This document shows positions 17,524 to 25,563 of a stretch of DNA of 50,573 nucleotides, in pieces (position 1 is the stretch's first letter; the number at the start of each line of letters is the position of its first letter). Under the pieces are notes generated by a model. The model did not search any database and was not told the DNA's origin. It worked only from the letters and a program-made list of their open reading frames with translations. The DNA comes from Streptomyces sp. ADI95-17 (GTDB lineage: Bacteria > Actinomycetota > Actinomycetes > Streptomycetales > Streptomycetaceae): the NCBI RefSeq assembly GCF_003846175.1, contig NZ_ML123049.1, positions 176,425 to 226,997 of the forward strand, in the 5' to 3' direction. The position numbers and the translations under genes are program-made.

Positions 17524-17761
17524 GTGAATGACGACAGCACATCCACCGCCGGCTCGCCCAGGGCGCCCGCCCCCGCCTCACCACCGAGGCCTCCTGGTCG
17601 TCCCACGACGATCCGGTGGGCCGCCGGGTCCTGCTCCACAGGCGATGATGCTCCCCGGACGCGACTCGGTGGACGTACGGGCCGCGCGCGTGGTCCTCAG
17701 GCGTGAGCCGAGCAGCCCGCACGGCTTCGTCGTCCTCACCACCGACCCGACCTACCCGTAG
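17524..17761 (+). pseudogene. Degenerate C-terminal tail of a toxin, possibly RNase A-like CdiA-CT
   Basis: One frame ends RVVLRREPSSPHGFVVLTTD and stops at 17761. This resembles the last strands of RNase A-like CdiA-CT/polymorphic toxins, where a VVLR..P..P.GF.V.T.YP ending is usual. Another frame just upstream reads HIHRRLAQGARPRLTTEASW, as if the same gene had been broken by a frameshift. No start or upstream toxin body is present. A CdiI-like immunity remnant follows 20 nt later, as expected for a toxin-immunity pair. The assignment rests on a short stretch and on context. Confidence 0.35.
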
Positions 17762-17780
17762 AGGCTGCGCTACCGTGTCC

Positions 17781-18022
17781 ATGAAGCACCTCGAATTCGA
17801 CCGCCGCTATGGCGAGTTGGACCAGTGGTCAGCGCCTACCTCGGCATGCCCGCCGCCGAAGAGCCCGGTATGCCCGGCGAGGCCCTCCATGCCTACCTCC
17901 GCCACACCTGGCACACCCGCCCCCGGGCCACCGCCGAACGCCGGCTTTGCGACTACGCCCGCAACCCCCGGGCCTGGGTGCATGGGGGTGCCCCTATGCA
18001 GTTCGTCAAGGTGGCGGGTTAG
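17781..18022 (+). pseudogene. Frameshifted CdiI-type immunity protein remnant
   Basis: ATG 17781 opens MKHLEFDRRYGELDQ, the typical N terminus of contact-dependent-inhibition immunity proteins. The frame is then lost at about 17826. Shifting by one base restores VVSAYLGMPAAEEPGMPGEA and then LHAYLRHTWHTRPRA up to RRLCDYARNP, which fits the same family. A missing G in the CAG-GTG-GTC region explains the break. The family C terminus is also absent: after RNP the frame runs into unrelated sequence and stops at 18020-18022. It is therefore damaged twice and should not be functional. Confidence 0.6.
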
Positions 18023-18033
18023 CTTGCTGATGG

Positions 18034-18420
18034 ATGTCAGCTGGGGAGGGGGATGCGGTGGGGGCGTCAGGTGGAGGGCCGAAGCCGCGGGCCGTCGAAG
18101 AGTGGCGGGACGTCTATGACCTGCTGGATGCCGTTCGGCAGAGGCCGAATGCATGGGTGCGTAACGGCTCGTTGCAGGAACTGGCGGTGATGATGTTCGG
18201 CTACCACCTCGCGCTTCAGGTCCATGATGGCGCTGAGGCGTTCGAGTTCCACCGTGGAAGTGGAGGGTTTGCCTCTTGGCTCAGCAGGACCCGTGGATGG
18301 CCGATGGCGACCGGATGGGACGTTGCGATCATGGAGAACCTGCCTGGCGAACCTCCGCTTGACGCCTTCTTCCGGCTCGTGGACGAGTACCGGGAGTTCG
18401 CAGGTCAGCCAGGCTCGTGA
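18034..18420 (+). CDS. Small soluble hypothetical protein, possible orphan immunity protein
   Basis: A 128-residue intact frame from ATG 18034, or possibly GTG 18058. Distinct stretches are DLLDAVRQRPNAWVRNGSL, ELAVMMFGYHLALQVHDG and FFRLVDEYREF. It is acidic, soluble and without signal peptide or catalytic motif. It lies 12 nt after the CdiI-like remnant and before an RHS fragment on the same strand. Small acidic genes in such places are often orphan immunity proteins kept after their toxin was lost. I do not recognise the family, so the immunity role is only inferred. Confidence 0.5.
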   Translation: MSAGEGDAVGASGGGPKPRAVEEWRDVYDLLDAVRQRPNAWVRNGSLQELAVMMFGYHLALQVHDGAEAFEFHRGSGGFASWLSRTRGWPMATGWDVAIMENLPGEPPLDAFFRLVDEYREFAGQPGS

Positions 18421-18466
18421 ACGCTTTCAGCATGCTGTCTGCTCAAGCTGATCGTGCAGGTTGGGG

Positions 18467-19045
18467 TTAGTAGAGGGTTCCGTCGCGGAGCATCGCGAAC
18501 AGGACGTCGGCCCGGCGTCCGGCAAGGCAGAGCAGGGCCGGGGATCCGGCCAGGCCCGGCACGATCGACGCGGCCGCCTCGGTGCCAGGGACCGTCACGG
18601 TCTGCTCGTCCGGGCAGCGATGATCTCCTCGACCAGCCGCTCGGCCATCCGCGGGGCCTTCGGTCGCAGCAGCGTGACCAGTCTCCTCTGCTGGCCTTGC
18701 GTATCTGGGTCGGGGAGCCGAACCGTTCCAGCAGGGTGAGGACGGCCGGGTGCTGCAACCGCGGGCCCAGCACCCGCTCCGGCGAGGGATGGATCTGGGG
18801 CAGCAGGCTGCGGAGCCGGTTCGCGACCCGGGTCGCTTCCCCTGAGAGGTCGTCGTCGAAGCCCACGATCATCTCCAGCTCGGCGCGATCGTTTCGTCCT
18901 CGCCGTCGATCGCACGCAGCGTGTGCGGCATCGCGCGGGCCGCGTCCGCGATGATGAATGCGTCCTTCGCGTCCGTCTTCGCCTCACCCGGGTAGAGGTC
19001 GGCAATCCGCTGCATCGTCAGCCCCGGCAGATAGGCGCCCGGGCA
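18467..19045 (-). mobile_element. IS110-family transposase relic, truncated and frameshifted
   Basis: Fragments of one IS110 transposase can be read on the minus strand. AYLPGLTMQRIADLYPGEAK followed by TDAKDAFIIADAAR carries the family's DEDD-type motif near 18940-19045. Continuing in another frame are GEATRVANRLRSLLPQIHPS and LGPRLQHPAVLTLLERFGSP. The expected C terminus DVLFAMLRDGTLY precedes TAA 18469-18467. At least two frameshifts separate these parts, and about 60 N-terminal residues are missing. No terminal repeats were seen; IS110 elements usually lack them. The element is dead. Confidence 0.75.
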
Positions 19046-19261
19046 GCCCCCGCACGCGTCAGCGAAGGGCCGGGCGCTGATCCGCAGAGCACGCAGAGAG
19101 CCGTGCCCTCGTCGGATGCTCCGTGGACCGGACATCCTCGGACACCTGGGCGGCTGTGCGAAACTCGACCGTGTACCGCGCCGTGCCGCATCGGCCGGGC
19201 GACTCCGGCCATGATCCGTCGGACCGGCCCGAGCCTGTCACCTCGAAGGGAAGCTCTCCGG

Positions 19262-19559
19262 ATGCGCATCGGGATCGTCGGTACCGACAACAGCCATGTC
19301 GACCAGATCGTCCGCCACCTCAATGTCGGCAAGGCCGGCGGCGACGCGCGCGTGGTGGCTCTCGGTGGTGGTCGCGGTCGGCGCAACGACGCGCTGGCGG
19401 CCGTCGGAGGGATCGCGGCGGTCGTCGACGAGCCCGCCGCCCTGATCGCGCTGGTCGACGCGGTCGTCGTCGCGGACCGGGACGGCGCTAACCACCGGCA
19501 GCAGGCGATCCCCTTTCTGGCCGCGGGCCTTCCGGTCTTCGTCGACAAGCCGCTCGCCC
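19262..19559 (+). pseudogene. Gfo/Idh/MocA oxidoreductase, N-terminal fragment
   Basis: ATG 19262 starts MRIGIVGTDNSHVDQIVRHL, a Rossmann-type NAD-binding start of this family. The fragment continues to GLPVFVDKPLA, the family EKP/DKP motif, near residue 99. Immediately afterwards, at about 19559, homology stops and sequence from an unrelated minus-strand gene begins. About two thirds of a normal protein of about 350 residues is missing. The frame runs on only into antisense of the PucR fragment. Confidence 0.65.
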
Positions 19560-19814
19560 GACGCGCTCCTCGGCCCGGCGCGCCGACCACTCGATGAGCC
19601 GGGTCAGATCGACCGGCCCCATCGGACCCCCGTCGCCGTCGCGCAGTGCCCTGAGCAACAGCGCGTGCACCGCCGCGATGGACCGCGCCACCTCGCCCTG
19701 GAGGGTGGCGCGGGGCAGCGCCCCGTAGAACGGTGCCTCCGCCGCGCAGCGCGCGACCACGACGGCCGTGAGGTCACCGACCCGGGCAGCCATCCGGGCG
19801 TGCAGGTCCGACAT
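19560..19814 (-). pseudogene. PucR/CdaR-type regulator, N-terminal fragment
   Basis: Reading from ATG 19814 on the minus strand: MSDLHARMAARVGDLTAVVV, then RCAAEAPFYGALPRA, then VDLTRLIEWSARRAEERV. This pattern is typical of the N-terminal domain of Streptomyces PucR-family regulators. Homology ends at about 19560, exactly where the oppositely oriented oxidoreductase fragment ends. The C-terminal helix-turn-helix domain, which would bind DNA, is missing. The fragment cannot act as a regulator. Confidence 0.55.
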
Positions 19815-19971
19815 CGGCGCATCGTCACACCGCCCCGGCCATGCCGTCAATCGGAGCCCCGGGCCCGGCGGCGCGGGCAGTGCGTCGGGCGTGTCCCCGA
19901 ACCGCTCGCGGCCGCCGACTCGTCGACGAAGGAGACGACGTCATGTGGCACATCCGTAGCATGCCAACCTG

Positions 19972-20405
19972 CGTATGACGGGTGTCATCAATCCCCAGGG
20001 CCCGGAGTGGCACTACGAGCACGATCCGGCCGGATGCCTCATGCCCGAGTCCGACTTCGACGGTCGCACCGTGACGCACACCTACGACGCGGCCAACCGG
20101 ATGACCTCAAGGACGAACAGCCTCGGCCAGACTTTCGGTTCGAGCACGACAGCCTTGGCAAGGTAGTCGTCAAAGACATCGACGGTGAAGTGACCACCCT
20201 CGAATACGACATCGTTGGCGAACTCGCTGCAGCAACAGGCACGACCGCGATGCGGTCCCGGTTGCCGGGCCGCCATGGCCGTCTGCGCTTCGGGACTGTG
20301 AGCGGACGAACCGCTATCCACCCGTACGACAGGCTCGGTCGACGTGTGGGGCGGACTACTGCTGGCGGCGTTGTGAGCGAGTGGACTTTCGATGCGGTCC
20401 GACCT
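19972..20405 (+). pseudogene. RHS/YD-repeat protein fragment, frameshifted
   Basis: YD-repeat sequence is clear: GVINPQGPEWHYEHDPAG, then SDFDGRTVTHTYDAANRMTS. After a one-base loss near 20136 it continues in another frame as FRFEHDSLGKVVVKDIDG and later YDRLGRRVGRTTAGGVVSEW. RHS proteins form a shell of such repeats around a C-terminal toxin. Only about 140 residues of a protein normally over 1000 residues long remain, with no start, no toxin tip and at least one frameshift. It is on the same strand as the toxin and immunity remnants 2 kb upstream. Confidence 0.75.
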
Positions 20406-20545
20406 GCGATTCCGCCTGGGAGTCGCGCGCCTCGGCAGTGCCCGGGCGGGGGAGCGGAAAGACGTGGTGCCTTTCGGCGGCACGTCGTGCGAGAAGAGGG
20501 CGCACCGGCGACCCGTCCGTCCCGGCAGGGGCTCGCGTTCACGAT

Positions 20546-20620
20546 CCAGCGCGGCAGGAGACCCGAGCCGTACTGTGTGGCTGCGGGGCCACCCGCAACG
20601 CACCGTTCTGCGACCACATC
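20546..20620 (+). pseudogene. Fragment resembling a CDGSH iron-sulfur domain
   Basis: One frame reads ETRAVLCGCGATRNAPFCDH, close to the CDGSH 2Fe-2S pattern C-x-C-x2-T/S-x3-P-x-C-D. The final Gly-Ser/Thr-x-His part, which supplies the fourth ligand, is replaced: His follows Asp directly. No convincing gene body surrounds it. It ends about 50 nt before the GPP34 start. It may be a relic or a chance match; the spacing of three Cys plus P-F-C-D makes chance less likely. Confidence 0.35.
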
Positions 20621-20670
20621 GGGCCCTGTCGGCCGTCCCGGTCCGCGCCCGCAGACAGCAGGAGCTGAGC

Positions 20671-21348
20671 ATGACCACACCGCGTGACCTGATGTTCGTA
20701 GCCCTGGACCCGGCATCCGGCCGGCCGCCGGGCCAGGGCGAGCTGTCGCTCGGGCTCGCGGGAGCCGAACTGATCGACCTGGTCGACGCCGGGGCCGCAG
20801 AACTGGACGGCGACCACATCGTGCCGGCCGGCGTGGACGCGCCCGACGACGCGCTGTTGCGGGCCGCCGCCTCGGTGCTGGTACGGGAGGAGCCGTACGA
20901 GTCCGTGGACGACTGGCTGTGGCGGCGGGGACGCGACTTGTTCTCGGCCTACCAGGCCGCTCTGGAGGAGGAGGGGCTGCTCACCCGGCAGCGAGGCCGC
21001 AGGCTGCCGTTCCGGGCGGGCAGTGAGCCCACACTCGTCGATTCGCCCGAGCGTCGTCGTGCGGCCGGCCGGCTGACGGCGGAGGAGCCCGTGCTCACCG
21101 CTCTGGTGGCAGCCGTACTGATTCATGACGAATCCGCCGACGGCTCCGACGGCTCCGACGGCTCCGACGGCTCCGACGGCTCCGACGGCTTCGGTGGCTC
21201 TGATGGCTCCGCTGAGTCCGTGGACCTGCCGGACGGCGTGGAGGCGGTGCTGGCCGCGGTCGGCGACGCGGAGTTGGAGCTTGCGGCCGTACGGCAGCGG
21301 CGGGATGTGGAACAGGCGGCCTTCGACAACATCTGGCGAGGTGTCTGA
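20671..21348 (+). CDS. GPP34 (Golgi phosphoprotein 3-like) family protein
   Basis: A 225-residue protein of the GPP34/VPS74 family. It starts MTTPRDLMFVALDPASGRP, followed by a helix bundle typical of the family: LSLGLAGAELIDLVDAGAAEL, then SVDDWLWRRGRDLFSAYQAAL, then LTAEEPVLTALVAAVL. The family binds phosphoinositides in eukaryotes; its bacterial members are widespread in Streptomyces without a settled function. ATG 20671 follows GGAG. Residues about 157-178 are a low-complexity D-G-S run encoded by a 9-bp tandem repeat, probably a flexible surface loop. It is the first intact gene after the remnant region. Confidence 0.85.
   Translation: MTTPRDLMFVALDPASGRPPGQGELSLGLAGAELIDLVDAGAAELDGDHIVPAGVDAPDDALLRAAASVLVREEPYESVDDWLWRRGRDLFSAYQAALEEEGLLTRQRGRRLPFRAGSEPTLVDSPERRRAAGRLTAEEPVLTALVAAVLIHDESADGSDGSDGSDGSDGSDGFGGSDGSAESVDLPDGVEAVLAAVGDAELELAAVRQRRDVEQAAFDNIWRGV
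21139..21192 (+). repeat. 9-bp tandem repeat inside the GPP34 gene
   Basis: GACGGCTCC is repeated five times (21139-21183), followed by one variant, GACGGCTTC. It encodes Asp-Gly-Ser triplets in a surface loop. The unit length is a multiple of three, so copy-number changes would lengthen or shorten the loop without breaking the frame. Confidence 0.9.
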
Positions 21349-21909
21349 CGGGCCGTGTGCCCGGCCCATACGGAGATCCGGCCGCGTTGGCCATCTTCCC
21401 GGTGTCATGAACCGACCGCTGATGCCGATGGCCGACGGTGTGAGGGGCCGGGCGATCCGGGGGCGTGAGCGGTGATTGCGGATCCCTGGCTGCCCGGCCG
21501 GACTCGTCGATCGACGCGCCGAGAGCGTACGGCTCGCACGGCTCGTCGACGCGGTCGGGGTGGGCGGGAGCCCGGGTCGTACAGTTCGCGGGCGTGCAGT
21601 CGGAGATGGAGCCGCTTCGCCGGGCTGTACCGACTGTGGGCACCCGTGCTGGACCGGTTGGGGAGCCTGTCGGTACCGCGGCAGGTGGCGCTGCGGGTCG
21701 CTTTCGGCTGAGTGGCGGGCCGCCCCGGAGCACCTGTGCCTCGACTGCGAGTCCGCCACCGAACCCGAACGCCAGGAGGTGCACCGGGTCTTGCCAGGGC
21801 ACCGGACCCACGGTCGGTCCCGGCCGAAGACGATCGGTCTCGGCGGTCCCGCCGAGACCTGTTCCGGCCGGGCCCGCATCGTGGAAGCGGCTGCTCCGCA
21901 GGGCGGGGG
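21349..21909. other. 561-nt gap without a recognisable gene
   Basis: Lies between the GPP34 stop and the stop of the minus-strand agmatine-deiminase-like gene. Several open frames exist because of high GC, but none has a ribosome site plus family-like composition. One short plus-strand stretch ending at 21711 (GLYRLWAPVLDRLGSLSVPR) looks protein-like but could not be named and has no matching upstream part. No strong terminator hairpin was found. Confidence 0.4.
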
Positions 21910-23064
21910 TCAGTCGACCGGCTTGCCCGGTTCGTCATGTGTGGAGCAGTGGATGCCGCCGCCTCCGGAGGCGATGGTGTCGATGTTGATCTGGACGATG
22001 TCACGCCCGGGAAAGTGCTCCCGCAGGATGCTCTTGGCCCGCTTGTCGGACTTTCGGTCGCCGAACCCGGGGATGAAGACCGAATCGTTGGCCACGTAGA
22101 AGTTGGCGTAGGTCGACACGAAGTCGTCGCCCTCGCCGGTGATCTCGTACAGGTCGGGCTGGGGGAGGTCGATGATCTCGAAGGGGCGGCCCTTGGCGTC
22201 CGTCGCCCTGCTCAGTACGGACTTCGCCTGGTCGGCCGCGCGTGACCAGGAGTCGGCGGGGGTGTCGGGGTGGGCCTTGTCCAGGAGCACCACGCCGGGG
22301 GCGGTGAAGCGTACGAGGCTGTCCACGTGGGCGTCGGTGATGTCCTGGCCGCGTACGCCGGCCAGCCAGATGACCTTCTTGACGCCCAGGGTCTGCTTGA
22401 GTTCCGCCTCGATCCGGTCCCGGCTCTTGCCGGGGTTGCGGTTGTCGTTGACGATCGAGCTCTCGGTGATGAGGAGGGTGCCCTCGCCATCGGTCTCGAA
22501 GGAGCCGCCCTCGGCGATCAGTGGGGCCTTGCTGCGGGGGATGTCGTACGCGGTCAGGAGGGTGCGGCCCACCCGGGCGTCGTTGGTGTGCTGCTGCTTG
22601 TTGCCCCAGCCGTTGAAGTTGAAGTCGATGCCGGTGACCTTGCCGTCGTCCTCCACGAACACGGGCACCGTGTCGCGGGCCCACAGGTCGTCGACGGCGA
22701 GCGGAACGACCTCGACGTCGCGGCCGCACGCCTTCTGGGCGGCCTTCTGCTGGTCGGGCCTGGCCAGCATCACGACGTACTCGTACTCCGCGACGGCGTG
22801 GGCGATGCGGGCGATGTCCTCGCGCACGTAACGGAGATCCTCACCCCACACCGACTCCAGGGCGGGCCACGACATGAAGGTGCGTGCGTGGCTCTCCCAC
22901 TCGGCGCCCATTCGCCGTCCCTTCGTCATCGCGTCCTCGTTGCCGGTGCCGCTCGGCCCGGTCGCCGACTCGCCGGGGCCGCAGGACGAGGCGCCCAGGA
23001 CCGCGGCACCGATCCCGGCGATCGAGCGGAGGGCCGAACGGCGGGAGGGGAGATGGTGGGGCAC
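21910..23064 (-). CDS. Agmatine deiminase / peptidyl-arginine deiminase family, exported
   Basis: 384 residues. The N terminus has a twin-arginine motif (PSRRSALRSIAGIGAAVLGA) and then SSCGPGES, so it is exported, perhaps as a lipoprotein. Family landmarks: DDLWARDTVPVF, FNFNGWGNK, IAEGGSFETDGEGT, NRNPGKS, TDAHVDSLVRF, and the catalytic Cys at about 373 in GGGGIHCSTHDEP. The family converts the guanidine group of agmatine or arginine-like compounds to an N-carbamoyl group plus ammonia. GTG 23062-23064 follows GGAG. An operator-like palindrome with a promoter lies about 90-120 nt upstream, matching the one before the urease pair. First of three related enzymes in the window; the location outside the membrane is unusual for this family. 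Confidence 0.85.
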   Translation of the reverse strand: MPHHLPSRRSALRSIAGIGAAVLGASSCGPGESATGPSGTGNEDAMTKGRRMGAEWESHARTFMSWPALESVWGEDLRYVREDIARIAHAVAEYEYVVMLARPDQQKAAQKACGRDVEVVPLAVDDLWARDTVPVFVEDDGKVTGIDFNFNGWGNKQQHTNDARVGRTLLTAYDIPRSKAPLIAEGGSFETDGEGTLLITESSIVNDNRNPGKSRDRIEAELKQTLGVKKVIWLAGVRGQDITDAHVDSLVRFTAPGVVLLDKAHPDTPADSWSRAADQAKSVLSRATDAKGRPFEIIDLPQPDLYEITGEGDDFVSTYANFYVANDSVFIPGFGDRKSDKRAKSILREHFPGRDIVQINIDTIASGGGGIHCSTHDEPGKPVD

Positions 23065-23151
23065 GGTGAGCTCCGATGAGTGTGATGGGGCCAAGCTAGC
23101 TGCCGGGGTGCGGGGGCGCTCGGTGAGTGGGGGGCTTCCCCATTCGTTCGT

Positions 23152-23182
23152 CCACTGTGGCACTAACTGAAAAGTCAGTCAA
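23152..23182 (-). promoter_or_regulatory. Promoter/operator of the first deiminase gene (site A)
   Basis: On the minus strand the site reads TTGACTGACTTTTCAGTTAG, matching the perfect palindrome at 25564 in 17 of 20 bases. It is followed directly by TGCCACAGTG, a 10-mer also present at the same distance after the 25564 site. TTGACT can serve as -35 and CACAGT, 17 nt on, as -10 with an upstream TG. The palindrome would cover the -35, typical of TetR repression. It overlaps the stop codon of the TetR gene at 23175. Confidence 0.6.
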
Positions 23183-23780
23183 AGAGGGAAGGGTGGTGTG
23201 GGGCTGGTCGACCGGGGAGTTCCATGGCTATGGCGTCCCGCATCAGTTCGCGGGCGTGGCCCGTGGACAGCAGTCCGCTCAGCCAGCGTGTGCTGAGGCC
23301 CTCCAGGGTGGCGGTGAGCCGTTCGGCGGACTCGGTGAGTGCGGGGGCGGGAGCGGCCGGCCGGATGCGGGCGAGGGTGCTGGTCAGTTCGCCGATCCAG
23401 ATCAGGCGGGCCCCGGCCAGTGCGGCGCGAAGCTCGGGGTCGAAGACCGCTGTGGCCTGCAACTCGCCCCAGGCGATGCTGTTCTCGCGCACTTCGGGCC
23501 GGTCCTGGAACTCCAGCAGGAGGGAGCGTTCGAGGTCGCGGTGGGGGTCGTTGTCGTACTCCCGGGCCGGTCGGTCCACGGTGCAGCGCTCGGCCCGGTC
23601 GCTGATGAACTCCAGCGTCCGGTGCAGGATGCCTGCGCGGTCCTTGAAGTGGTAGTAGGCGAGCGCGGTGGAGACGCCGGCTTCGGCGGCGACCTCGGGC
23701 ACCCGCAGGCCCCGGACCCCACGTCGGGCGATGACTCTGGCCGCCGCTTCCAGGATGGCCGTCCTGCGGTCCGCCTCCAC
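23175..23780 (-). CDS. TetR-family regulator 1
   Basis: 201 residues. The N-terminal helix-turn-helix is ILEAAARVIARRGVRGLRVP, then EVAAEAGVSTALAYYHFKDR (about residues 9-48); the C-terminal ligand domain is all helical. GTG 23778-23780 is the likely start. It is a close paralog of the TetR at 24838: the helix-turn-helix regions differ at only a few positions, and the motif ENSxAWGEL is shared later. It lies 110 nt upstream of the first deiminase on the same strand, with operator-like sites on both sides (23163-23182 and 23831-23850), so auto-regulation plus control of the deiminase and urease genes is likely. The ligand may be agmatine or a related amine; that is inference. Confidence 0.88.
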   Translation of the reverse strand: MEADRRTAILEAAARVIARRGVRGLRVPEVAAEAGVSTALAYYHFKDRAGILHRTLEFISDRAERCTVDRPAREYDNDPHRDLERSLLLEFQDRPEVRENSIAWGELQATAVFDPELRAALAGARLIWIGELTSTLARIRPAAPAPALTESAERLTATLEGLSTRWLSGLLSTGHARELMRDAIAMELPGRPAPHHPSLFD

Positions 23781-23830
23781 GTCATGCCCTTCCGATGTGC
23801 CGGCTGATCGACGGACCGCATCGTCTCATG

Positions 23831-23850
23831 TTGACTGAAATTTTAGTTAA
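23831..23850. promoter_or_regulatory. Operator-like palindrome upstream of TetR 1 (site B)
   Basis: TTGACTGAAATTTTAGTTAA matches the perfect 25564 palindrome in 17 of 20 bases. It lies 50 nt upstream of the TetR 1 start, where it could mediate auto-regulation. It lacks the TGCCACAGTG extension seen at sites A and C, so its promoter is different or oriented otherwise. Confidence 0.55.
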
Positions 23851-24179
23851 CTGCGCGATCGTCCCGGTGGCGGCCCGTGGCCGCCGCCGCGCCGCGTGCT
23901 GCAACCGGCCCGTACCGCACTGCCCGCCTCGCAGCGGCCCTGCCCTCTCGCCGAAAGAGACACCGCCTGTCCTCTCAGCCTCCCGGCGCGCGGTCCGCCC
24001 ACTCGCCCCTGTCGGCCGACGACCCCCGCGAGATCGGCGGCCACCGCCTCCACGCCCGGCCCGCACTGACCGTCGTCCCAGTTGTGCCGCCTGTTCCCGG
24101 CGCCGGTCGGGCCTCCGGGGACGGTGCGCGGACCGGGTCCGAGCGGCGCCGTCCCCGCCGTGGGTGACGTCGCCGGACC
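23851..24179. other. 329-nt gap between site B and a decayed gene
   Basis: GC-rich sequence with long chance frames on both strands, mostly Arg/Pro/Gly-rich. No ribosome site followed by a plausible protein was found. It may include the lost 5' part of the decayed plus-strand gene that becomes readable at 24180. Confidence 0.4.
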
Positions 24180-24750
24180 GTGGGCGGCCTGGTGGTCGGG
24201 GTCGTGCTTCTTGTGGCCGTCGGCGGGGCGGCGTACTACCTGCCGGAGCGGCGCTCGGACACGGGGCGGGGCTTCTCCGACGAGCCCCGCCGACCCTGTG
24301 CGCCGTTCCGCACTCCCTCGACGCCGCCGTCCCGGACCGCACCGCCGTCCCGGACCGCACCGTCGTCCGAGGCCGCGTACGTGCCGGACTGCGCGGACGC
24401 CGGACTCACCGCCCCGACCCGGGCTGCGAATTCGATCTCGTGGCCGGGAAGGCCGTCCCCGCCGAGACGGCCACCCGGTACCTGGAGCGGACCGATGACG
24501 AGTTCGTCCTACCCGACGACAGCGACGCCTTCGTGGCCGCCGGATACGTGCTGAGTCCCGCCGACTGCGTACGGGGCATCGAGACGGAACCGGGCGACCA
24601 CGCTCCGGTTCGGTGAGCCGGCCGACGAGCGGCCCTTCTGCGTCCGCAGCCCGGACGCGAAGAACACCGCCACCGTGCGGCTCTGTCGAGGCACTGCCCG
24701 GCGAAGGGTCCGTCGCGGTGGTCACGAGCGGCCACCACAGGGGTGACTGA
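24180..24750 (+). pseudogene. Decayed gene for a membrane-anchored secreted protein
   Basis: The pieces join only after several frame changes. First is a membrane anchor, GGLVVGVVLLVAVGGAAYYL (from 24181). Then, in another frame, YLERTDDEFVLPDDSDAFVA and GYVLSPADCVRGIETEP (to about 24595). Then TLRFGEPADERPFCVRSPDA in a second frame, and EALPGEGSVAVVTSGHHRGD in a third, ending at TGA 24748-24750. Each piece has normal protein composition while its continuation in the same frame does not. I do not recognise the family. The order suggests a small exported protein of about 180 residues, now inactivated, between the two TetR genes. Confidence 0.5.
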
Positions 24751-24837
24751 CGCCCGGCCGCGCCCCCGGCCTGGCCCCGCGCGCCCGCCGGTGGCCGGGA
24801 TCACCGGGCCGTGGACCGCCCGGTAGGGTTCGGATCC

Positions 24838-25419
24838 ATGGCGCCTCGCACTACTCAGATCCTCGAAGCGGCCGCACGGCTGATCGCCCGACGCGGTGTC
24901 CGCGGCCTGCGCGTCGAGGAGCTCGCAGCCGAAGCGGGCGTCTCGACCGGGCTGATCTACTACCACTTCAAGGATCGCACCGGGATCCTGCGCCACACCC
25001 TTGAGTTCATCAACGACCGGGCCGAGCGCTACACCACCGGCCGTGACCCGGACGCCGAACCGCTCGCACCCCGCGAGGAGTTGGAAGAGATCCTCCTGCT
25101 GGAGCTCCAGGACACTGCGGAGGTCAGGGAGAACAGCTCGGCCTGGGGCGAGTTGCGGGCCAGCGCCGTCTTCGACGAGGTGCTGCGCGAGGACCTCGCC
25201 CGGGCGACGCTGGTGTGGGTCCAGGATGTGGCGGCCCTGCTCGGGCAGGTGCGGCCGATGACTCCGGCGCCCGCCCTCGCCGCGGCCGGCGAGCGGCTCA
25301 CCGCTCTCCTGGAGGGGCTCAGCATGCGCTGGCTCAGCGGCGGGCTGCAGATCGATCACGCGCGTGACCTGGTGCGCGGTGCGATCGATGCCGAGCTGGC
25401 GCTGCTGCGGGAGAAGTAG
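24838..25419 (+). CDS. TetR-family regulator 2
   Basis: 194 residues from ATG 24838. The helix-turn-helix is ILEAAARLIARRGVRGLRVE, then ELAAEAGVSTGLIYYHFKDR. The C-terminal domain includes ENSSAWGELRASAVFDEVL and LLEGLSMRWLSGGL, both closely matched in TetR 1. It lies directly upstream of the urease-like pair, separated by 268 nt that carry the perfect palindrome. The recognition helices of the two paralogs are almost identical, so both probably bind the same operator. They may differ in ligand, or one may repress the other. No operator copy was seen before this gene itself. Confidence 0.88.
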   Translation: MAPRTTQILEAAARLIARRGVRGLRVEELAAEAGVSTGLIYYHFKDRTGILRHTLEFINDRAERYTTGRDPDAEPLAPREELEEILLLELQDTAEVRENSSAWGELRASAVFDEVLREDLARATLVWVQDVAALLGQVRPMTPAPALAAAGERLTALLEGLSMRWLSGGLQIDHARDLVRGAIDAELALLREK

Positions 25420-25563
25420 CCCCCGCCCCCGCCCCGCGCCCCCGCTCTCGCCCTCCCGCGGCTCCTGCCGCTCTTTCTCGGGCCCGCCCTGCCCTCGCCT
25501 GTCCTTACCCGTCCTCGCCCTGTTTCTGTCTACAGCCGGGCGTTTTCCTTTGTCTCCGAACTC

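Noticed and set aside
21466..21711. Short plus-strand frame ending GLYRLWAPVLDRLGSLSVPR
   Set aside because: Protein-like only at its end; no start with ribosome site and no recognised family, so left as gap.
24180..24750. An intact gene in this interval
   Set aside because: Protein-like pieces lie in three different frames and cannot be joined without several frameshifts.
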